DNA of 64,000 nt from Oerskovia merdavium (GCF_014836755.1 NZ_JACSQF010000001.1:293754-357753), one strand, 5' to 3'. Counted from the stretch's first letter, positions 1 through 9,333 are shown. Program-made: numbers and translations. The notes: generated by a model from the letters alone, not told the origin.

Positions 1-77
1 GTGCGACCGGGCGAGCGCACGGCGGTCGGCGCACCAGGTGACCCACCCGGCGCACCGGCGCACTCCGTGCCTCCCGG

Positions 78-1196
78 CTACCCCTTGACCGCTCCCCCGA
101 GCCCCGCACCCTGGAGGAACGTGCGCTGGAACACGAGGAACAGCAGCACGGGGATGATGGTCGAGATCGCGAGCGCCGCGAGGAACACGCCCTTGTCGGT
201 CGTGGCCGCGATCGCGGGCAGGCGCACCGACAGCGGCTGGATCAGCGGGTCCTTGAGGACCAGGAGCGGCCAGAGGAAGTCCTTCCAGCTCGCGATGATC
301 GCGAACACCGAGACCACGCCCAGGATGGGCTTGGACATGGGTAGAACGATCGACCAGAACAACCGGTAGGGCCCCGCGCCGTCGACCCGCGCGGCCTCGA
401 AGACCTCGCGCGGCAGGTTGTCGAAGAAGCGCTGCACGAGGAGCACGTTGAACGCGCTCGCGCCCGCCGGCAGCCACACTGCCCAGAAGCTGTTGATGAG
501 GGAGGTGCCCAGCAGGGGCGGGTTCAGGATCGTCAGGTACAGCGGGACGAGCAGCACCACGGCCGGGATGAACATGGTCGACAGCACCGCTGCCTGGATC
601 GCCTTGCCGTAGCGCGGGCGCAGGACCGACAGCGCGTAGCCGGCGGTCGTGGCGACGACCATCTGCACGGCCCACGAGCCGAGCGCGAGCCAGATCGTGT
701 TGAAGAAGTACTTGCTGATCTGGACCTCGTTCCACGCCTTGTCGAGGTTGTCCCAGGCGATCCCGTTGGGGAAGATCGCCATGGGCGTGCGCAGGATGTC
801 CTGCGTGGGCGTGATCGCGAACTTGGCGAGCAGCAGCATGGGCCCGAGCCCCGCGACGACGAGCAGCACGAGCAGCAGGACGTGCGTGCCTCCCATCCCG
901 AAGCGCACCGAGGGGCGGCGCCAGTCCGCGGTCGACACCGCGCCGCGGTCGGCCACGGCGTCCAGCGCCCGACGGCGGTTCTTGCGTTCGCGCGCCGCGT
1001 CGCCCTCGCGTCGGGTCAGCAGGGCCTTCTCGGCGAGCGCGGCCATCGAGCCGCCGGCCTGGGCCGAGACCTCCTCGGCCGGAGGGTACGTGCCGGGGTG
1101 CGCCGCGCCGTCGGGCAGGTCACCGGGCGTGGCCCCGCGCCCCGCGGGGGACGTACCGCCCGAGGCGGCAGGACGGTCTGTGCGCGAGGTCGTCAT
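78..1196 (-). CDS. ABC sugar importer permease, MalG type
   Basis: Membrane permease of a carbohydrate ABC importer; with the permease encoded just upstream it should form the channel fed by the lipoprotein at 2408-3799. The 372-residue protein has an unusually long hydrophilic N-terminus (about 100 residues) before the first hydrophobic span, then about six spans. The EAA loop that docks the ATPase is visible as EAARVDGAGPYRLFW. The ATG overlaps the stop of the upstream permease (ATGA), which fixes the start and indicates translational coupling. No ATPase gene is present in the cluster, so a shared MsiK-type ATPase elsewhere is likely (inference). It ends with TAG. Confidence 0.93.
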   Translation of the reverse strand: MTTSRTDRPAASGGTSPAGRGATPGDLPDGAAHPGTYPPAEEVSAQAGGSMAALAEKALLTRREGDAARERKNRRRALDAVADRGAVSTADWRRPSVRFGMGGTHVLLLVLLVVAGLGPMLLLAKFAITPTQDILRTPMAIFPNGIAWDNLDKAWNEVQISKYFFNTIWLALGSWAVQMVVATTAGYALSVLRPRYGKAIQAAVLSTMFIPAVVLLVPLYLTILNPPLLGTSLINSFWAVWLPAGASAFNVLLVQRFFDNLPREVFEAARVDGAGPYRLFWSIVLPMSKPILGVVSVFAIIASWKDFLWPLLVLKDPLIQPLSVRLPAIAATTDKGVFLAALAISTIIPVLLFLVFQRTFLQGAGLGGAVKG

Positions 1197-2149
1197 GAGG
1201 TGCTCCAGGACCGGGTCAGACGGAAGTACAGGGCGGAGAAGGCCGCGAGGGCGAGCGCGAGCATGAGCGACAGGGCGGTCGCCGCGCCGTAGTTGCCGCC
1301 CAGGCTGTTCGCGAACGCGTAGTTGTAGATGAGCAGCAGGATCGTGATGGTCGAGTTCGCGGGGCCGCCGCCCGTGAACAGGTACGGCTCGAGGAACACC
1401 TGCGCGGTCCCGATGATCTGCAGGATCAGGGTGATGAACAGGACGCCGCGCAGCTGGGGCATGGTCACGTGCCACACCTTGCGCCACACGCCCGCGCCGT
1501 CGACCTCGGCCGCGTCGTAGAGCTCGGGCGGGACGCTCGTGAGGGCCGCGAGGTAGATGATGATCGTGCCGCCCGCGCCGGCCCACGTGGCCGCGAGGAC
1601 GAGCGACGGCATCGCGGTCGACGCGTCCTGGAGCCACGGGTACGGCCCCAGGCCCACCCAGCCGAGGATCGTGTTGAACACGCCGTTGGGGCTGCCGTCG
1701 TAGAAGAACTTCCACAGCAGCACCGCGACGACGGGCGGGACCACGACCGGCAGGTAGGCCAGCGCCGAGTACAACCCCTTGTACCGCCGCACCTCGCTCA
1801 TGAGCACCGCGGCCACGAGCGGGATCGGGTAGCCGAACAGGAGCGCGAGGAACGCGAAGTAGGCCGTGTTCTTGACCGCGGTCCACAGCAACGGGTCGGC
1901 CAGGACGTACCGGAAGTTGTCGAGCCCCACGAACTGGGTGTCGACGAGGTTGGTCTCCTGCACGCTCATGATGAGCGCGCGCACGATGGGGAACCACGAG
2001 AAGACCCCGAAGATCACGATCACGGGCAGCAGGAAGATCAGGTTGCTGAGCCCGCCGCCGCGCACCCAGGTCGCGGGCGACCGTCGTCGGGCGGGCTTGT
2101 CGGCAGGCGCTTCGTGGCGTCTGCGCGGTGGTGCACTGGTCGCGGTCAC
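1193..2149 (-). CDS. ABC sugar importer permease, MalF type
   Basis: First permease of the sugar importer, 318 residues, with about six membrane spans and an EAA loop reading YDAAEVDGAGVWRKVW. GTG start preceded by AAGGA at a spacing of six. It lies 258 bases downstream of the binding-protein gene, separated by a strong hairpin, and overlaps the next permease by four bases. The arrangement (binding protein, MalF-like, MalG-like) is the standard CUT1 order. The substrate is not determined by the sequence; the neighbouring GH13 enzyme suggests a malto- or isomalto-oligosaccharide or another alpha-glucoside. Confidence 0.93.
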   Translation of the reverse strand: MTATSAPPRRRHEAPADKPARRRSPATWVRGGGLSNLIFLLPVIVIFGVFSWFPIVRALIMSVQETNLVDTQFVGLDNFRYVLADPLLWTAVKNTAYFAFLALLFGYPIPLVAAVLMSEVRRYKGLYSALAYLPVVVPPVVAVLLWKFFYDGSPNGVFNTILGWVGLGPYPWLQDASTAMPSLVLAATWAGAGGTIIIYLAALTSVPPELYDAAEVDGAGVWRKVWHVTMPQLRGVLFITLILQIIGTAQVFLEPYLFTGGGPANSTITILLLIYNYAFANSLGGNYGAATALSLMLALALAAFSALYFRLTRSWSTS

Positions 2150-2306
2150 GAGGGGTCCTTCGGGTTCAGGGAGAGGAGAAGAGGGTTCCCGGTCGGTCGG
2201 AGGGGGCGCCCACGACCGACCGGGAGTCTGTGGCCGGGTTGCCCCGGCCTGCTCACGAGCTCCGGGTGAGCCCCGGGCGAGACAGGGTTGCCGGCCGGGA
2301 GGGGAT

Positions 2307-2389
2307 GCGGGGGACGGGGCCGGGCCGTGGCGGGTCTGGCGGGAGGCCGAGGAACGAGGCCGGATGGAAGGCCCGGCCCCGTCCCCCGC
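2307..2389 (-). terminator. intercistronic hairpin after the sugar-binding lipoprotein gene
   Basis: The arms 2307-2326 and 2370-2389 are a perfect 20-bp inverted repeat of almost pure G/C with a 43-base loop and no T-tract. It lies 18 bases past the lipoprotein stop and before the permease pair. In CUT1 operons such hairpins commonly protect the binding-protein mRNA or attenuate read-through, so that binding protein exceeds permease; that role is inferred here. Confidence 0.7.
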
Positions 2390-2407
2390 GTCACCTCACC
2401 CAGCACG

Positions 2408-3799
2408 TCACCCCTGGTCGAGCAGCGCCTGTGCCTGCTTGTTCGCGTCCGCCAGCAGCTTGTCGATGTCGGCGTTCTGGTCGGTCAGCACGGCCTGGAC
2501 GACGGGGTCGATGAGCGCGTAGATCTCCTGCGTCTTCTGCGACGGCTCACCGACGAGGGGCAGGTCGAACATGGTGTCGGTGTACCCGGTCATCTGGTTC
2601 AGCGGGACGTTGATGTAGTCCTTGATCCATTCCTGGTTCTCCAGGTACTGCTCCTTGCTGAACATGGGGAGCACGGGGGTGCCGACGGGCTGGTCGCTCG
2701 CGACGAGCGTCTGGGCGTCCTTGACGGCGGCATCCTGGTCGACGAGCTTGTTGAGGTAGAAGAAGTCGATCCACTTGACGGCGGCGGCCTTCTTGTCGTC
2801 GGTGGCCTTGGCGGGCATCGCGGCGAGCGTGCCGCCCGTGAGGACGCCGGCGTCGTCGCCGTCGAGCGGGAGGGCGGTGAGGCCGTAGGTCGCGGGGTCG
2901 AGCCCGTTGGACTGGACCATCGAGGTGTAGACGTCGGAGCCCGACGTGTACATGCCGACCTGGCCTGCGGCGAAGGCCTCGTTCATGGTGCCCCAGTCGA
3001 GCAGGAAGTTGCTGCCCATGGAGTTGTCCTCCCAGCGCAGGGCCTGGAGGAACTCGAGGGCTTCCTTGGTGCCGTCGTTGTCGAGCGACTCGGTGGCCTT
3101 GCCGTCGTCGCCGACCTCCTGGACGCGTCCGCCGCGCGAGTAGGTGTTGACGGTGAGCTGCCAGCCGCCCGTGTTGTTCTGGGTCATCTGGGCGTAGCCG
3201 GCGACGCCGGGGTTGGCGTCGGCGATCTTCTTGGCGTACTCGCGGACCTGGTCCCAGGTGGTGGGCGGGGAGTCGGGGTCGAGGCCTGCGGACTCGAACA
3301 GGGCCCGGTTGTAGTGCAGGCCGACGCCGTAGACGTTCTTGGCGGGGATCGCGTAGACGTGCCCGTCGGGGCCGGTCCCTGCCTCGATGATCGCGGGGTT
3401 GAACTTGTCGGCGTACGGCAGGGTGCGGAACTGGGTGTCGAGGTCGGCGATCTGCTTGTTCTCGACGAGGGTCTTGGCGTCGGTGAACGGGATCTCGAAC
3501 ACGTCGGGCAGGGTGCCGCCGGCGAGCTGGGCGGCGAACGTGGTCGCCTTCCACTCGTACTCCTCGGGCACGACGTCGATGTCGGGGTTGGCGTCCTCGA
3601 ACTGCTTGACCTGCTCGTTGAAGGCGTCGATGGCCTCGGGCTCGGAGCCGGGCAGCAGGGAGACGACCTTGAGGGTGGTCTTCCCGTCGGCGGACTCTCC
3701 GTCGCCCTCGCCCGAGCCGGAGCTCGAGCAGGCGGCGAGGGCGGTGGCGGTGAGGGCCCCCACGAGGGTGAGGGCGATCGCGCGGCGTGTGGACTTCAT
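2408..3799 (-). CDS. extracellular solute-binding lipoprotein of a sugar ABC importer
   Basis: Captures sugar outside the membrane and delivers it to the permeases at 78-2149. The 463-residue precursor begins with MKSTRRAIAL, a hydrophobic core and the lipobox LAAC, with Cys24 as the predicted lipidated residue, followed by a Ser/Gly linker. The rest has the family 1 binding-protein pattern (DVFEIPFTDAKTL, YAIPAKNVYGVGLHYN, TSGSDVYTS). Start chosen at the ATG before the signal peptide, with AAGGAG nine bases upstream; the frame stays open far upstream but only as a shadow of the GH13 gene. It sits 83 bases downstream of the GH13 gene. Confidence 0.95.
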   Translation of the reverse strand: MKSTRRAIALTLVGALTATALAACSSSGSGEGDGESADGKTTLKVVSLLPGSEPEAIDAFNEQVKQFEDANPDIDVVPEEYEWKATTFAAQLAGGTLPDVFEIPFTDAKTLVENKQIADLDTQFRTLPYADKFNPAIIEAGTGPDGHVYAIPAKNVYGVGLHYNRALFESAGLDPDSPPTTWDQVREYAKKIADANPGVAGYAQMTQNNTGGWQLTVNTYSRGGRVQEVGDDGKATESLDNDGTKEALEFLQALRWEDNSMGSNFLLDWGTMNEAFAAGQVGMYTSGSDVYTSMVQSNGLDPATYGLTALPLDGDDAGVLTGGTLAAMPAKATDDKKAAAVKWIDFFYLNKLVDQDAAVKDAQTLVASDQPVGTPVLPMFSKEQYLENQEWIKDYINVPLNQMTGYTDTMFDLPLVGEPSQKTQEIYALIDPVVQAVLTDQNADIDKLLADANKQAQALLDQG

Positions 3800-3882
3800 T
3801 GTCTCTGCTCCTTGTGCGGGCGGGTGTGCTGGGCGGTGCTGCCCAGCGCGGTTGCGGTGGTGGGTGCGGGTGGGTGGGCTGG

Positions 3883-5586
3883 TCAGGTCGGGGTGGTGCC
3901 GGTCGTGTGGCCGGGCGGGGTGCGCCGGAGCCACGCGGCCGTGTCGGTGGGCAGCTCTGCGCCGGCGGCGCCCTGCTCGAGGTCGGCGCTCGCCAGGAGC
4001 ACGTCGTACCCTGCGGGCAGCGGGACGGCGGGGCCGAGGTTGACGAGGCACAGCACGTCGTCGCGCGTGAACGCGAGCACCTGGTCGCTCGTCGCCTCGC
4101 CGGGCAGGACGTCCGCCCAGGCGAAGTCGCCGCGGAACGCGGGGTCGCCGTGACGGAGCGCGAGGACGCGGCGGTAGAGGCTGAGCATCGACGCGTCGTC
4201 GTCGGCCTGTGCCTCGACGGACAGGTCGCCCCACCCGGCCGGCTGGGGCAGCCAGGGGTGAGCGCCGCCGTCGGGCCCGAACCCGTGGCTGCTCCCGCCG
4301 CGCGTCCACGGCAGGGGGACGCGGCAGCCGTCGCGGCCGGGGTCCACTCCCCCGGACCGGAAGTGCATGGGGTCGTTGATGACGTCGAGCGGGAGGTCCT
4401 CGACCTCGGGCAGGCCGAGCTCGTCGCCCTGGTAGACGTACAGCGAGCCGGGCAGGGCGGCGGAGAGCAGGGCGGCGGCCCGGGCCCGACGGCGTCCCGC
4501 GGCCAGGTCTGTCGGCGTGCCGAAGCGCTTGGCGGGGAAGGCGAACGCGCTGTCCTCGCGGCCGTAGCGCGTCACGGGGCGGGTCACGTCGTGGTTGGAC
4601 AGGACCCACGTGGCGGGGGCGCCGACGGGGGCGTGCGCGTCGAGCGTCGTCTGGACGGACTCGCGCAACGACTTGGCGTCCCAGGGACGGGCCATGAAGT
4701 CGAAGTTGAACGCGGTGTGCATCTCGTCGGGGCGCAGGTACTGCGCGAACCGGGCACGGTCGGCGAGCCAGACCTCGCCCACCAGGACGCGCGGCTCGTC
4801 GTAGGACTCGGCGACGGCGCGCCAGCCGCGGTAGATGTCGTGGATCTCGTCGCGGTCGACGTGGGGGTGCTCGCCCGGGCCGGGGTGGGCCGGGACCTCG
4901 GGGAGCGTCGCGTCCTTGACGAGCAGGGCGGCGGAGTCGATGCGGATGCCGGCGGCACCGCGGTCGAACCAGAAGCGCAGGATGTCCTCGTGCTCGCGCC
5001 GGACGTCGGGGTGGTTCCAGTTGAGGTCCGGCTGCTCGGGCGTGAACAGGTGCAGGTACCACTCGCCGGGCGTGCCGTCGGGGTTCGTGGTGCGGGTCCA
5101 GGTGGTGCCCTGGAAGTCGGAGACCCAGTGCGTGGGCATCTCGTCGCCGCCCGGGCCCTTGCCGGGGTGGAACCAGAAGCGCTCGCGCTCGGGCGATCCG
5201 GGGCCAGCGTCGAGCGCGGCCTGGAACCAGCGGTGCGCGGCCGAGACGTGGTTGGGCACGACGTCGACGATCGTGCGGATGCCCAGCTCGCGGGCCTCGG
5301 TGATGAGCTGCTCGGCCTCGGTGAGGGTGCCGAACTGCGGGTCGATCTCGCGGTAGTCCGCGACGTCGTAGCCACCGTCGGCGAGCGGGGACAGGTACCA
5401 GGGGGTGAACCAGATCGCGTCGACGCCCAGGTCGCGCAGGTAGGGCAGGTGCTGCCGCACGCCGGCCAGGTCTCCCGTGCCGTCGCCGTCACCGTCCGCG
5501 AAGCTGCGCACGTACACCTGGTAGATGACTGCGTCCCGCCACCAGGTGGGGTCGGCCGTCGTTCGGGTCGAGTCGTCCTCGCGCAC
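3883..5586 (-). CDS. GH13 alpha-glucosidase / oligo-1,6-glucosidase-like
   Basis: Cytoplasmic retaining glycosidase expected to release glucose from imported alpha-glucosides. The 567-residue protein has no signal peptide. All GH13 signature regions are present: DVVPNH near residue 108, GIRIDSA with nucleophile Asp217, LVGEVW with acid/base Glu271, and SNHD with Asp333. The N-terminal WWRDAVIYQVYVRSF is typical of the oligo-1,6-glucosidase/alpha-glucosidase subfamily; trehalulose or sucrose hydrolase activity cannot be excluded. GTG start with AGGA upstream. Likely first gene of the transport operon and controlled by the LacI protein encoded upstream, since LacI half-sites occur in its promoter region. 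Confidence 0.93.
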   Translation of the reverse strand: MREDDSTRTTADPTWWRDAVIYQVYVRSFADGDGDGTGDLAGVRQHLPYLRDLGVDAIWFTPWYLSPLADGGYDVADYREIDPQFGTLTEAEQLITEARELGIRTIVDVVPNHVSAAHRWFQAALDAGPGSPERERFWFHPGKGPGGDEMPTHWVSDFQGTTWTRTTNPDGTPGEWYLHLFTPEQPDLNWNHPDVRREHEDILRFWFDRGAAGIRIDSAALLVKDATLPEVPAHPGPGEHPHVDRDEIHDIYRGWRAVAESYDEPRVLVGEVWLADRARFAQYLRPDEMHTAFNFDFMARPWDAKSLRESVQTTLDAHAPVGAPATWVLSNHDVTRPVTRYGREDSAFAFPAKRFGTPTDLAAGRRRARAAALLSAALPGSLYVYQGDELGLPEVEDLPLDVINDPMHFRSGGVDPGRDGCRVPLPWTRGGSSHGFGPDGGAHPWLPQPAGWGDLSVEAQADDDASMLSLYRRVLALRHGDPAFRGDFAWADVLPGEATSDQVLAFTRDDVLCLVNLGPAVPLPAGYDVLLASADLEQGAAGAELPTDTAAWLRRTPPGHTTGTTPT

Positions 5587-5724
5587 CGTGTCCTCGTCTT
5601 CCGTCCGTCCCGTTCAGCGATGAACGGGTGCTCTGCGTCGAGCGCGGCGTCCCGGGTGGGCGTGCCGCTGGACTCCTGATCCGTGGATCCGTCGTCTTGA
5701 GCATTAACGTAATCAGTCGACAGG

Positions 5725-5735
5725 TTGCGCGCAAG
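5725..5735. promoter_or_regulatory. probable LacI-family operator of the GH13/sugar import operon
   Basis: The 10-base palindrome TTGCGCGCAA contains the half-site CGCAAG/CTTGCG. The same half-site recurs three times in the promoter of the adjacent LacI-family gene (6985-7009). Its place about 140 bases upstream of the GH13 start fits repression of the operon. Assignment is by shared motif only. Confidence 0.55.
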
Positions 5736-5808
5736 AACTCGACAAGAGCGTTATCGAAACGCGACCTTGGGCGGTGGGTAGGGCGACTCCCGAACGGCGC
5801 GCTGCTGA

Positions 5809-5859
5809 GTGCGGAGTTCTTGTGCGACTCGCCGGGCGTGCCCCGCAAGAACTCCGCAC
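5809..5859. repeat. hairpin element A (shared loop core, private stem)
   Basis: A perfect 14-bp stem GTGCGGAGTTCTTG / CAAGAACTCCGCAC (5809-5822, 5846-5859) encloses a 23-base loop containing CGACTCGCCGGGCGTG (5825-5840). A further four paired bases flank one mismatch. The loop core is identical in the elements at 13765-13815 and 15199-15254, but the stem sequence is different. It lies 86 bases past the lacI-type gene stop and may act as its terminator. Confidence 0.8.
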
Positions 5860-5944
5860 CCAGCGAGCAGCGCCGGGCGCGACGAAGGGCACCGCCCCGG
5901 GTTCCCCCAGGGCGGCGCCCTCTCGGTGCCGCGGTACCGCTCGC

Positions 5945-6964
5945 CTAGCGGGTACCGCTCGTGTTCAGCGGCGCGGTCGAGGCACGCACCACGAGCTCGG
6001 GCTCGAACAGCAGCTCGTCGCGCGACACGTCGGCCCCCGCGATCATGCTCGCGAGCAGGTCGACGGCCGCGCGCCCCATGGGCTCGATGGGCTGGCGGAC
6101 GGTCGTGAGCGCGGGATCGGTCGAGTTCATGAGCGACGAGTCGTCGTAGCCGACGACCGACACGTCGGTCGGGACCTCCTTGCCCGCCCGGCGCACGGCC
6201 CGGATCGCGCCGAGCGCGAGCGGGTCGCTCGCGCACACGATCGCGGTGGCCCCTGCCTCGAGGAGCCGCACCGAGGCGGCCTGGCCGCTCTCGAGCGAGT
6301 ACTGGCTGTGCTGGACCAGTTCCGGGTCGATGGTCACGCCGTGGCGCGCGGCGAGCGCGTGCGCCGCCGCGAGCTTGCGCTCGGACGGGATGTGGTCGGC
6401 GGGGCCGAGCAGGAACCCGATCCGGCGGTGCCCCAGGGACAGGACGTGCCCGAGCGCCTGGTTCATGGCGACGACGTCGTCGCACGAGACCCGCGGGAAG
6501 TCGAGCGACTCGATCGAGGCGTTCATGAGGACCACGGGCAGGTTGCGCTCGGCCAGGCGCCGGTACGGCTCGTGGTCGGCCTCTCGCTGCGCGTAGAAGC
6601 CGCCCGCGAAGAGCACGCCCGAGACCTGCTGGCCGAGCAGCAGGTCGATGTACTCGGACTCGGTGATGCCGCCCGCGGTGCGCGTGCAGAGCACTGGCGT
6701 GAACCCCTGCTGAGCCAGCGCACCACCGATGACCTCGGCGAACGCGGGGAAGATGGGGTTCGCGAGCTCGGGGAGGACGAGGCCGACGAGCCGGCCTCGC
6801 TCACCGCGCAGCTTGGTGGGCCGCTCGTACCCGAGCACGTCGAGGGCCGTGAGGACGGAGTCGCGCGTCGCCTGGGAGACTCCCGGCTTGCCGTTGAGCA
6901 CGCGGCTGACCGTGGCCTCGCTGACGCCGACCTTCTTGGCCACCTCGGCAAGTCGTCTGGACAT
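5945..6964 (-). CDS. LacI-family repressor of the sugar import cluster
   Basis: DNA-binding repressor of 339 residues. The N-terminal helix-turn-helix plus hinge helix (LAEVAKKVGVSEATVSRVLNG, residues 5-25) is canonical LacI, followed by a periplasmic-binding-protein-like sensor domain (LVGLVLPELANPIFP; CASDPLALGAIRAVR; VGYDDSS). It should bind the imported sugar or a product and release operators at 5725-5735 and 6985-6999. The ATG is preceded at seven bases by the -10 box TATAGT, so the mRNA is probably leaderless and this start is well supported. It reads towards the GH13 operon on the same strand but has its own promoter. Confidence 0.93.
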   Translation of the reverse strand: MSRRLAEVAKKVGVSEATVSRVLNGKPGVSQATRDSVLTALDVLGYERPTKLRGERGRLVGLVLPELANPIFPAFAEVIGGALAQQGFTPVLCTRTAGGITESEYIDLLLGQQVSGVLFAGGFYAQREADHEPYRRLAERNLPVVLMNASIESLDFPRVSCDDVVAMNQALGHVLSLGHRRIGFLLGPADHIPSERKLAAAHALAARHGVTIDPELVQHSQYSLESGQAASVRLLEAGATAIVCASDPLALGAIRAVRRAGKEVPTDVSVVGYDDSSLMNSTDPALTTVRQPIEPMGRAAVDLLASMIAGADVSRDELLFEPELVVRASTAPLNTSGTR

Positions 6965-6971
6965 GCTGCTG

Positions 6972-7012
6972 ACTATACGCAGCGCGCAAGCCGCTTGCGT
7001 TCACTTGCGCAA
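6972..7012 (-). promoter_or_regulatory. promoter and operator of the LacI-family gene
   Basis: On the minus strand the -10 box TATAGT (6977-6972) lies seven bases before the ATG. Just upstream is the perfect 7-1-7 palindrome CGCAAGCCGCTTGCG (6985-6999), followed by TTGCGCAA (7005-7012). Both overlap the -35/spacer region, which suggests autorepression. Confidence 0.65.
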
Positions 7013-7046
7013 CCTTGAGCGATCCCTGCGGATCCTCTCGGTGCGG

Positions 7047-7412
7047 TCAGCGACCCCGCGTCACGGTGTGCCCCGCGTCGGTCAGCACGTCGACGGCGGC
7101 CTCGACCGAGTCCTCGGGGACCAGCACGAGGTCCGCGTGGAACGTCGAGGCGACGAACACCGAGATGCTCGCCTCGGCGAGCGGCCCGACGATCGCCGCG
7201 AGCATGCCGGGCTTGCCCAGCCCGTGGGGGTCGCCGTAGAACCCTGCCCAGCGGTCGCCGCCGCCGCCGAAGGGCGAGGCCTCGCGCAGGACCGTCAGAC
7301 CCTCGGGCGCACGCACGAGCGCGACCCACTCGTCGTCGTCGGGGAACGCGGCGTGGGGCTCGTGCGCGAGCGTGAAGAAGGTGTCGAGGAGGCGCAGCTT
7401 CTGGGCGGGCAT
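7047..7412 (-). CDS. ACT-domain protein
   Basis: A 121-residue protein with a DUF2241/CASTOR-like ACT arrangement: an N-terminal segment (LRLLDTFFTLAHEP, WVALVRAPEGLTVLRE) and a C-terminal ACT fold (LAAIVGPLAEASISVFVASTFHADLVLVP). ACT domains bind small ligands, often amino acids; the target here is unknown. The ATG at 7412 is chosen over an upstream in-frame start because TAGGCT lies exactly seven bases before it, the leaderless layout seen repeatedly in this window. It stands alone, divergent from the GH20 operon. Confidence 0.8.
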   Translation of the reverse strand: MPAQKLRLLDTFFTLAHEPHAAFPDDDEWVALVRAPEGLTVLREASPFGGGGDRWAGFYGDPHGLGKPGMLAAIVGPLAEASISVFVASTFHADLVLVPEDSVEAAVDVLTDAGHTVTRGR

Positions 7413-7530
7413 GCCCGCGAGCCTAGGGCGCGCCACCGACACGCAGATCGTCACGGCGGCCGTCGTGCAGTGCACAACAACCCGTGTGCGCGGCACACCG
7501 CGAGCGCCTCGCCGTGGTTAGGCTCGACGG

Positions 7531-9333
7531 GTGAGCGCCCCCACCCTCTCGCCCGGGCTCCTGCCCGCGCCCGTGAGCCTTCAGCCCGCCACCGGCACCT
7601 TTCCGCTGACCGACGGCACGCCCGTCCGCACGGACCCGGCCCTCGCTGCGGCCGCGCGCTGGTGGCGCCGGACCACCGAGGCCGCGTTCGGCGTGGACCT
7701 GCCGTTCCTCGTCGCTCCCGGCGCCTCCGCCGGCCCGGCCACCTCGGCGTCCGACGGTCCGGCTCCCGCCACCGGGACGCCCGACGACGCGGCCCGCCCG
7801 GGCGTGACCCTCGCCCTCGACGCGACGCGCCCCGCGGGCGGCTACCGCCTCGAGATCACCCCGCAGGCCGTGCTGCTCACGGCTGCCGACGTGGCCGGTG
7901 CCCATGCGGGCGTCCAGACCCTGCGCCAGCTCGCGGGCCCGCAGGCCTACCGGACGGCTCCGGTCGACGCGGCCCCCGGGGACCCGGCGAGCGCCGTCCG
8001 TCTGCCCGCCCTCACGATCGAGGACCGTCCGCGCTTCGGCTGGCGAGGCGTGCTGCTCGACGTCGCGCGGCACTTCCTGCCCCAGCGCGAGGTCATGCGG
8101 TTCGTCGACCTCGCGGCCGCGCACAAGCTCAACGTGGTCCAGCTCCACCTCACGGACGACCAGGGCTGGCGCATGCAGGTCCACCGCTACCCGCTCCTCA
8201 CGGAGGTCGGCGGCTGGCGCACCGAGTCGAACGTCGGGACGTGGCGCACGGGGGTCTTCGACGGGCGCCCGCACGGCGGCTTCTACACCCAGGACGACCT
8301 GCGCGAGATCGTCGCCTACGCGCGTGAGCGGGGCGTCGTCGTCGTGCCGGAGATCGACGCTCCCGGGCACGTCGAGGCGGCCGTCGCGGCCTACCCGTTC
8401 CTCGGGACCCGCAAGACCCCGCACACGGTGCGCACCACGTGGGGCGTGAGCACCGAGGTGCTCGACCCGTCCGACGAGGCGCTCGAGTTCTTCACGAACG
8501 TGCTGGACGAGGTCTGCGACGTCTTCGACTCCCCCTGGATCGCGATCGGCGGCGACGAGGTCCCCACGACGCTGTGGCGCGAGAACCCGGCGATCGTGGC
8601 GCGGGCCGCGGAGCTCGGCCTGCCGGACGTCGCGGACCTCGCGGGCTGGTTCCTGGCCCGCCTGAGCGAGCACGTCACGGCCAGGGGACGCCGGGCGGTC
8701 GTGTGGGACGAGGGCTTCGGCGAGCAGCTCCCGCGTGACGTCGTCGTGACCGCGTGGCGCGGCTTCACCGTGGGAGCCCACGCGCTCGAGGCGGGCAACG
8801 ACGTCGTCATGGCCCCCGAGCAGGTCGTCTACCTCGACCACCGCGCAGGCGACGGCGAGGACGAGCCCGTCCCCGTCGGCTTCCTCCGCACGGTCGAGGA
8901 CGTCTACGCGTTCGACCCGTTCCCGGCCGAGGTCCTGGCGCAGCACCCGGGCCTCGACGCGGCGCCCGGTCGCCTGCTGGGCGCCCAGGCCGAGGTGTGG
9001 TCGGAGCACCTCGACTCGCCGCGCCGCGTGGACTACGCGGCGTTCCCGCGCCTCGCGGCGTTCGCGGAGGTCGTCTGGAGCCCGACGGCGGAGCGCACCC
9101 CGGGCGCTCCTGCCTCGGCCGAGTTCCTCGCGCGGCTCGAGCACGACCACCTGCCGCGCCTGGACGCGGCGGGGGTCGAGTACCGTCCGCTCGACGGGCC
9201 GAAGCCCTGGCAGCAGCGCCCCGGCGTGCACGGGTTCCTGCGCCACCTCGACCAGGAGATGGCCGCGGGCGGCTGGGCCGGCGTGGGCGGCTGGGTCGAG
9301 GGACGCGACGCGAGCTCGGAGGGGCAGGCATGA
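7531..9333 (+). CDS. GH20 beta-N-acetylhexosaminidase
   Basis: Releases terminal beta-linked GlcNAc or GalNAc by substrate-assisted catalysis. The 600-residue protein has an N-terminal GH20b-like domain (roughly 1-160) and a (beta/alpha)8 catalytic domain from WRGVLLDVARHFLP onward, with the family signature GGDE and the catalytic pair Asp342-Glu343. No signal peptide is visible, so it probably acts on imported chito-oligosaccharides, muropeptide sugars or glycan fragments. The GTG start follows TAGGCT by six bases (leaderless). Its stop overlaps the next start (ATGA), making it first gene of a five-gene operon for acylated and D-amino-acid substrates. Confidence 0.93.
   Translation: MSAPTLSPGLLPAPVSLQPATGTFPLTDGTPVRTDPALAAAARWWRRTTEAAFGVDLPFLVAPGASAGPATSASDGPAPATGTPDDAARPGVTLALDATRPAGGYRLEITPQAVLLTAADVAGAHAGVQTLRQLAGPQAYRTAPVDAAPGDPASAVRLPALTIEDRPRFGWRGVLLDVARHFLPQREVMRFVDLAAAHKLNVVQLHLTDDQGWRMQVHRYPLLTEVGGWRTESNVGTWRTGVFDGRPHGGFYTQDDLREIVAYARERGVVVVPEIDAPGHVEAAVAAYPFLGTRKTPHTVRTTWGVSTEVLDPSDEALEFFTNVLDEVCDVFDSPWIAIGGDEVPTTLWRENPAIVARAAELGLPDVADLAGWFLARLSEHVTARGRRAVVWDEGFGEQLPRDVVVTAWRGFTVGAHALEAGNDVVMAPEQVVYLDHRAGDGEDEPVPVGFLRTVEDVYAFDPFPAEVLAQHPGLDAAPGRLLGAQAEVWSEHLDSPRRVDYAAFPRLAAFAEVVWSPTAERTPGAPASAEFLARLEHDHLPRLDAAGVEYRPLDGPKPWQQRPGVHGFLRHLDQEMAAGGWAGVGGWVEGRDASSEGQA

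Larger units (their letters stand above)
5587..5944. other. gene-free regulatory stretch between the GH13 gene and lacI-type gene
   Basis: This 358-base stretch carries the promoter region of the minus-strand GH13 operon, with a LacI-type site at 5725-5735 and an AT-rich stretch at 5701-5715, and the hairpin element at 5809-5859. No reading frame in it has coding character. Confidence 0.7.

Noticed and set aside
2288-4153. Open frame of about 620 codons on the plus strand opposite the binding-protein gene
   Set aside because: Val/Gly/Leu/Asp repeats without a domain; mirror of the real minus-strand gene.
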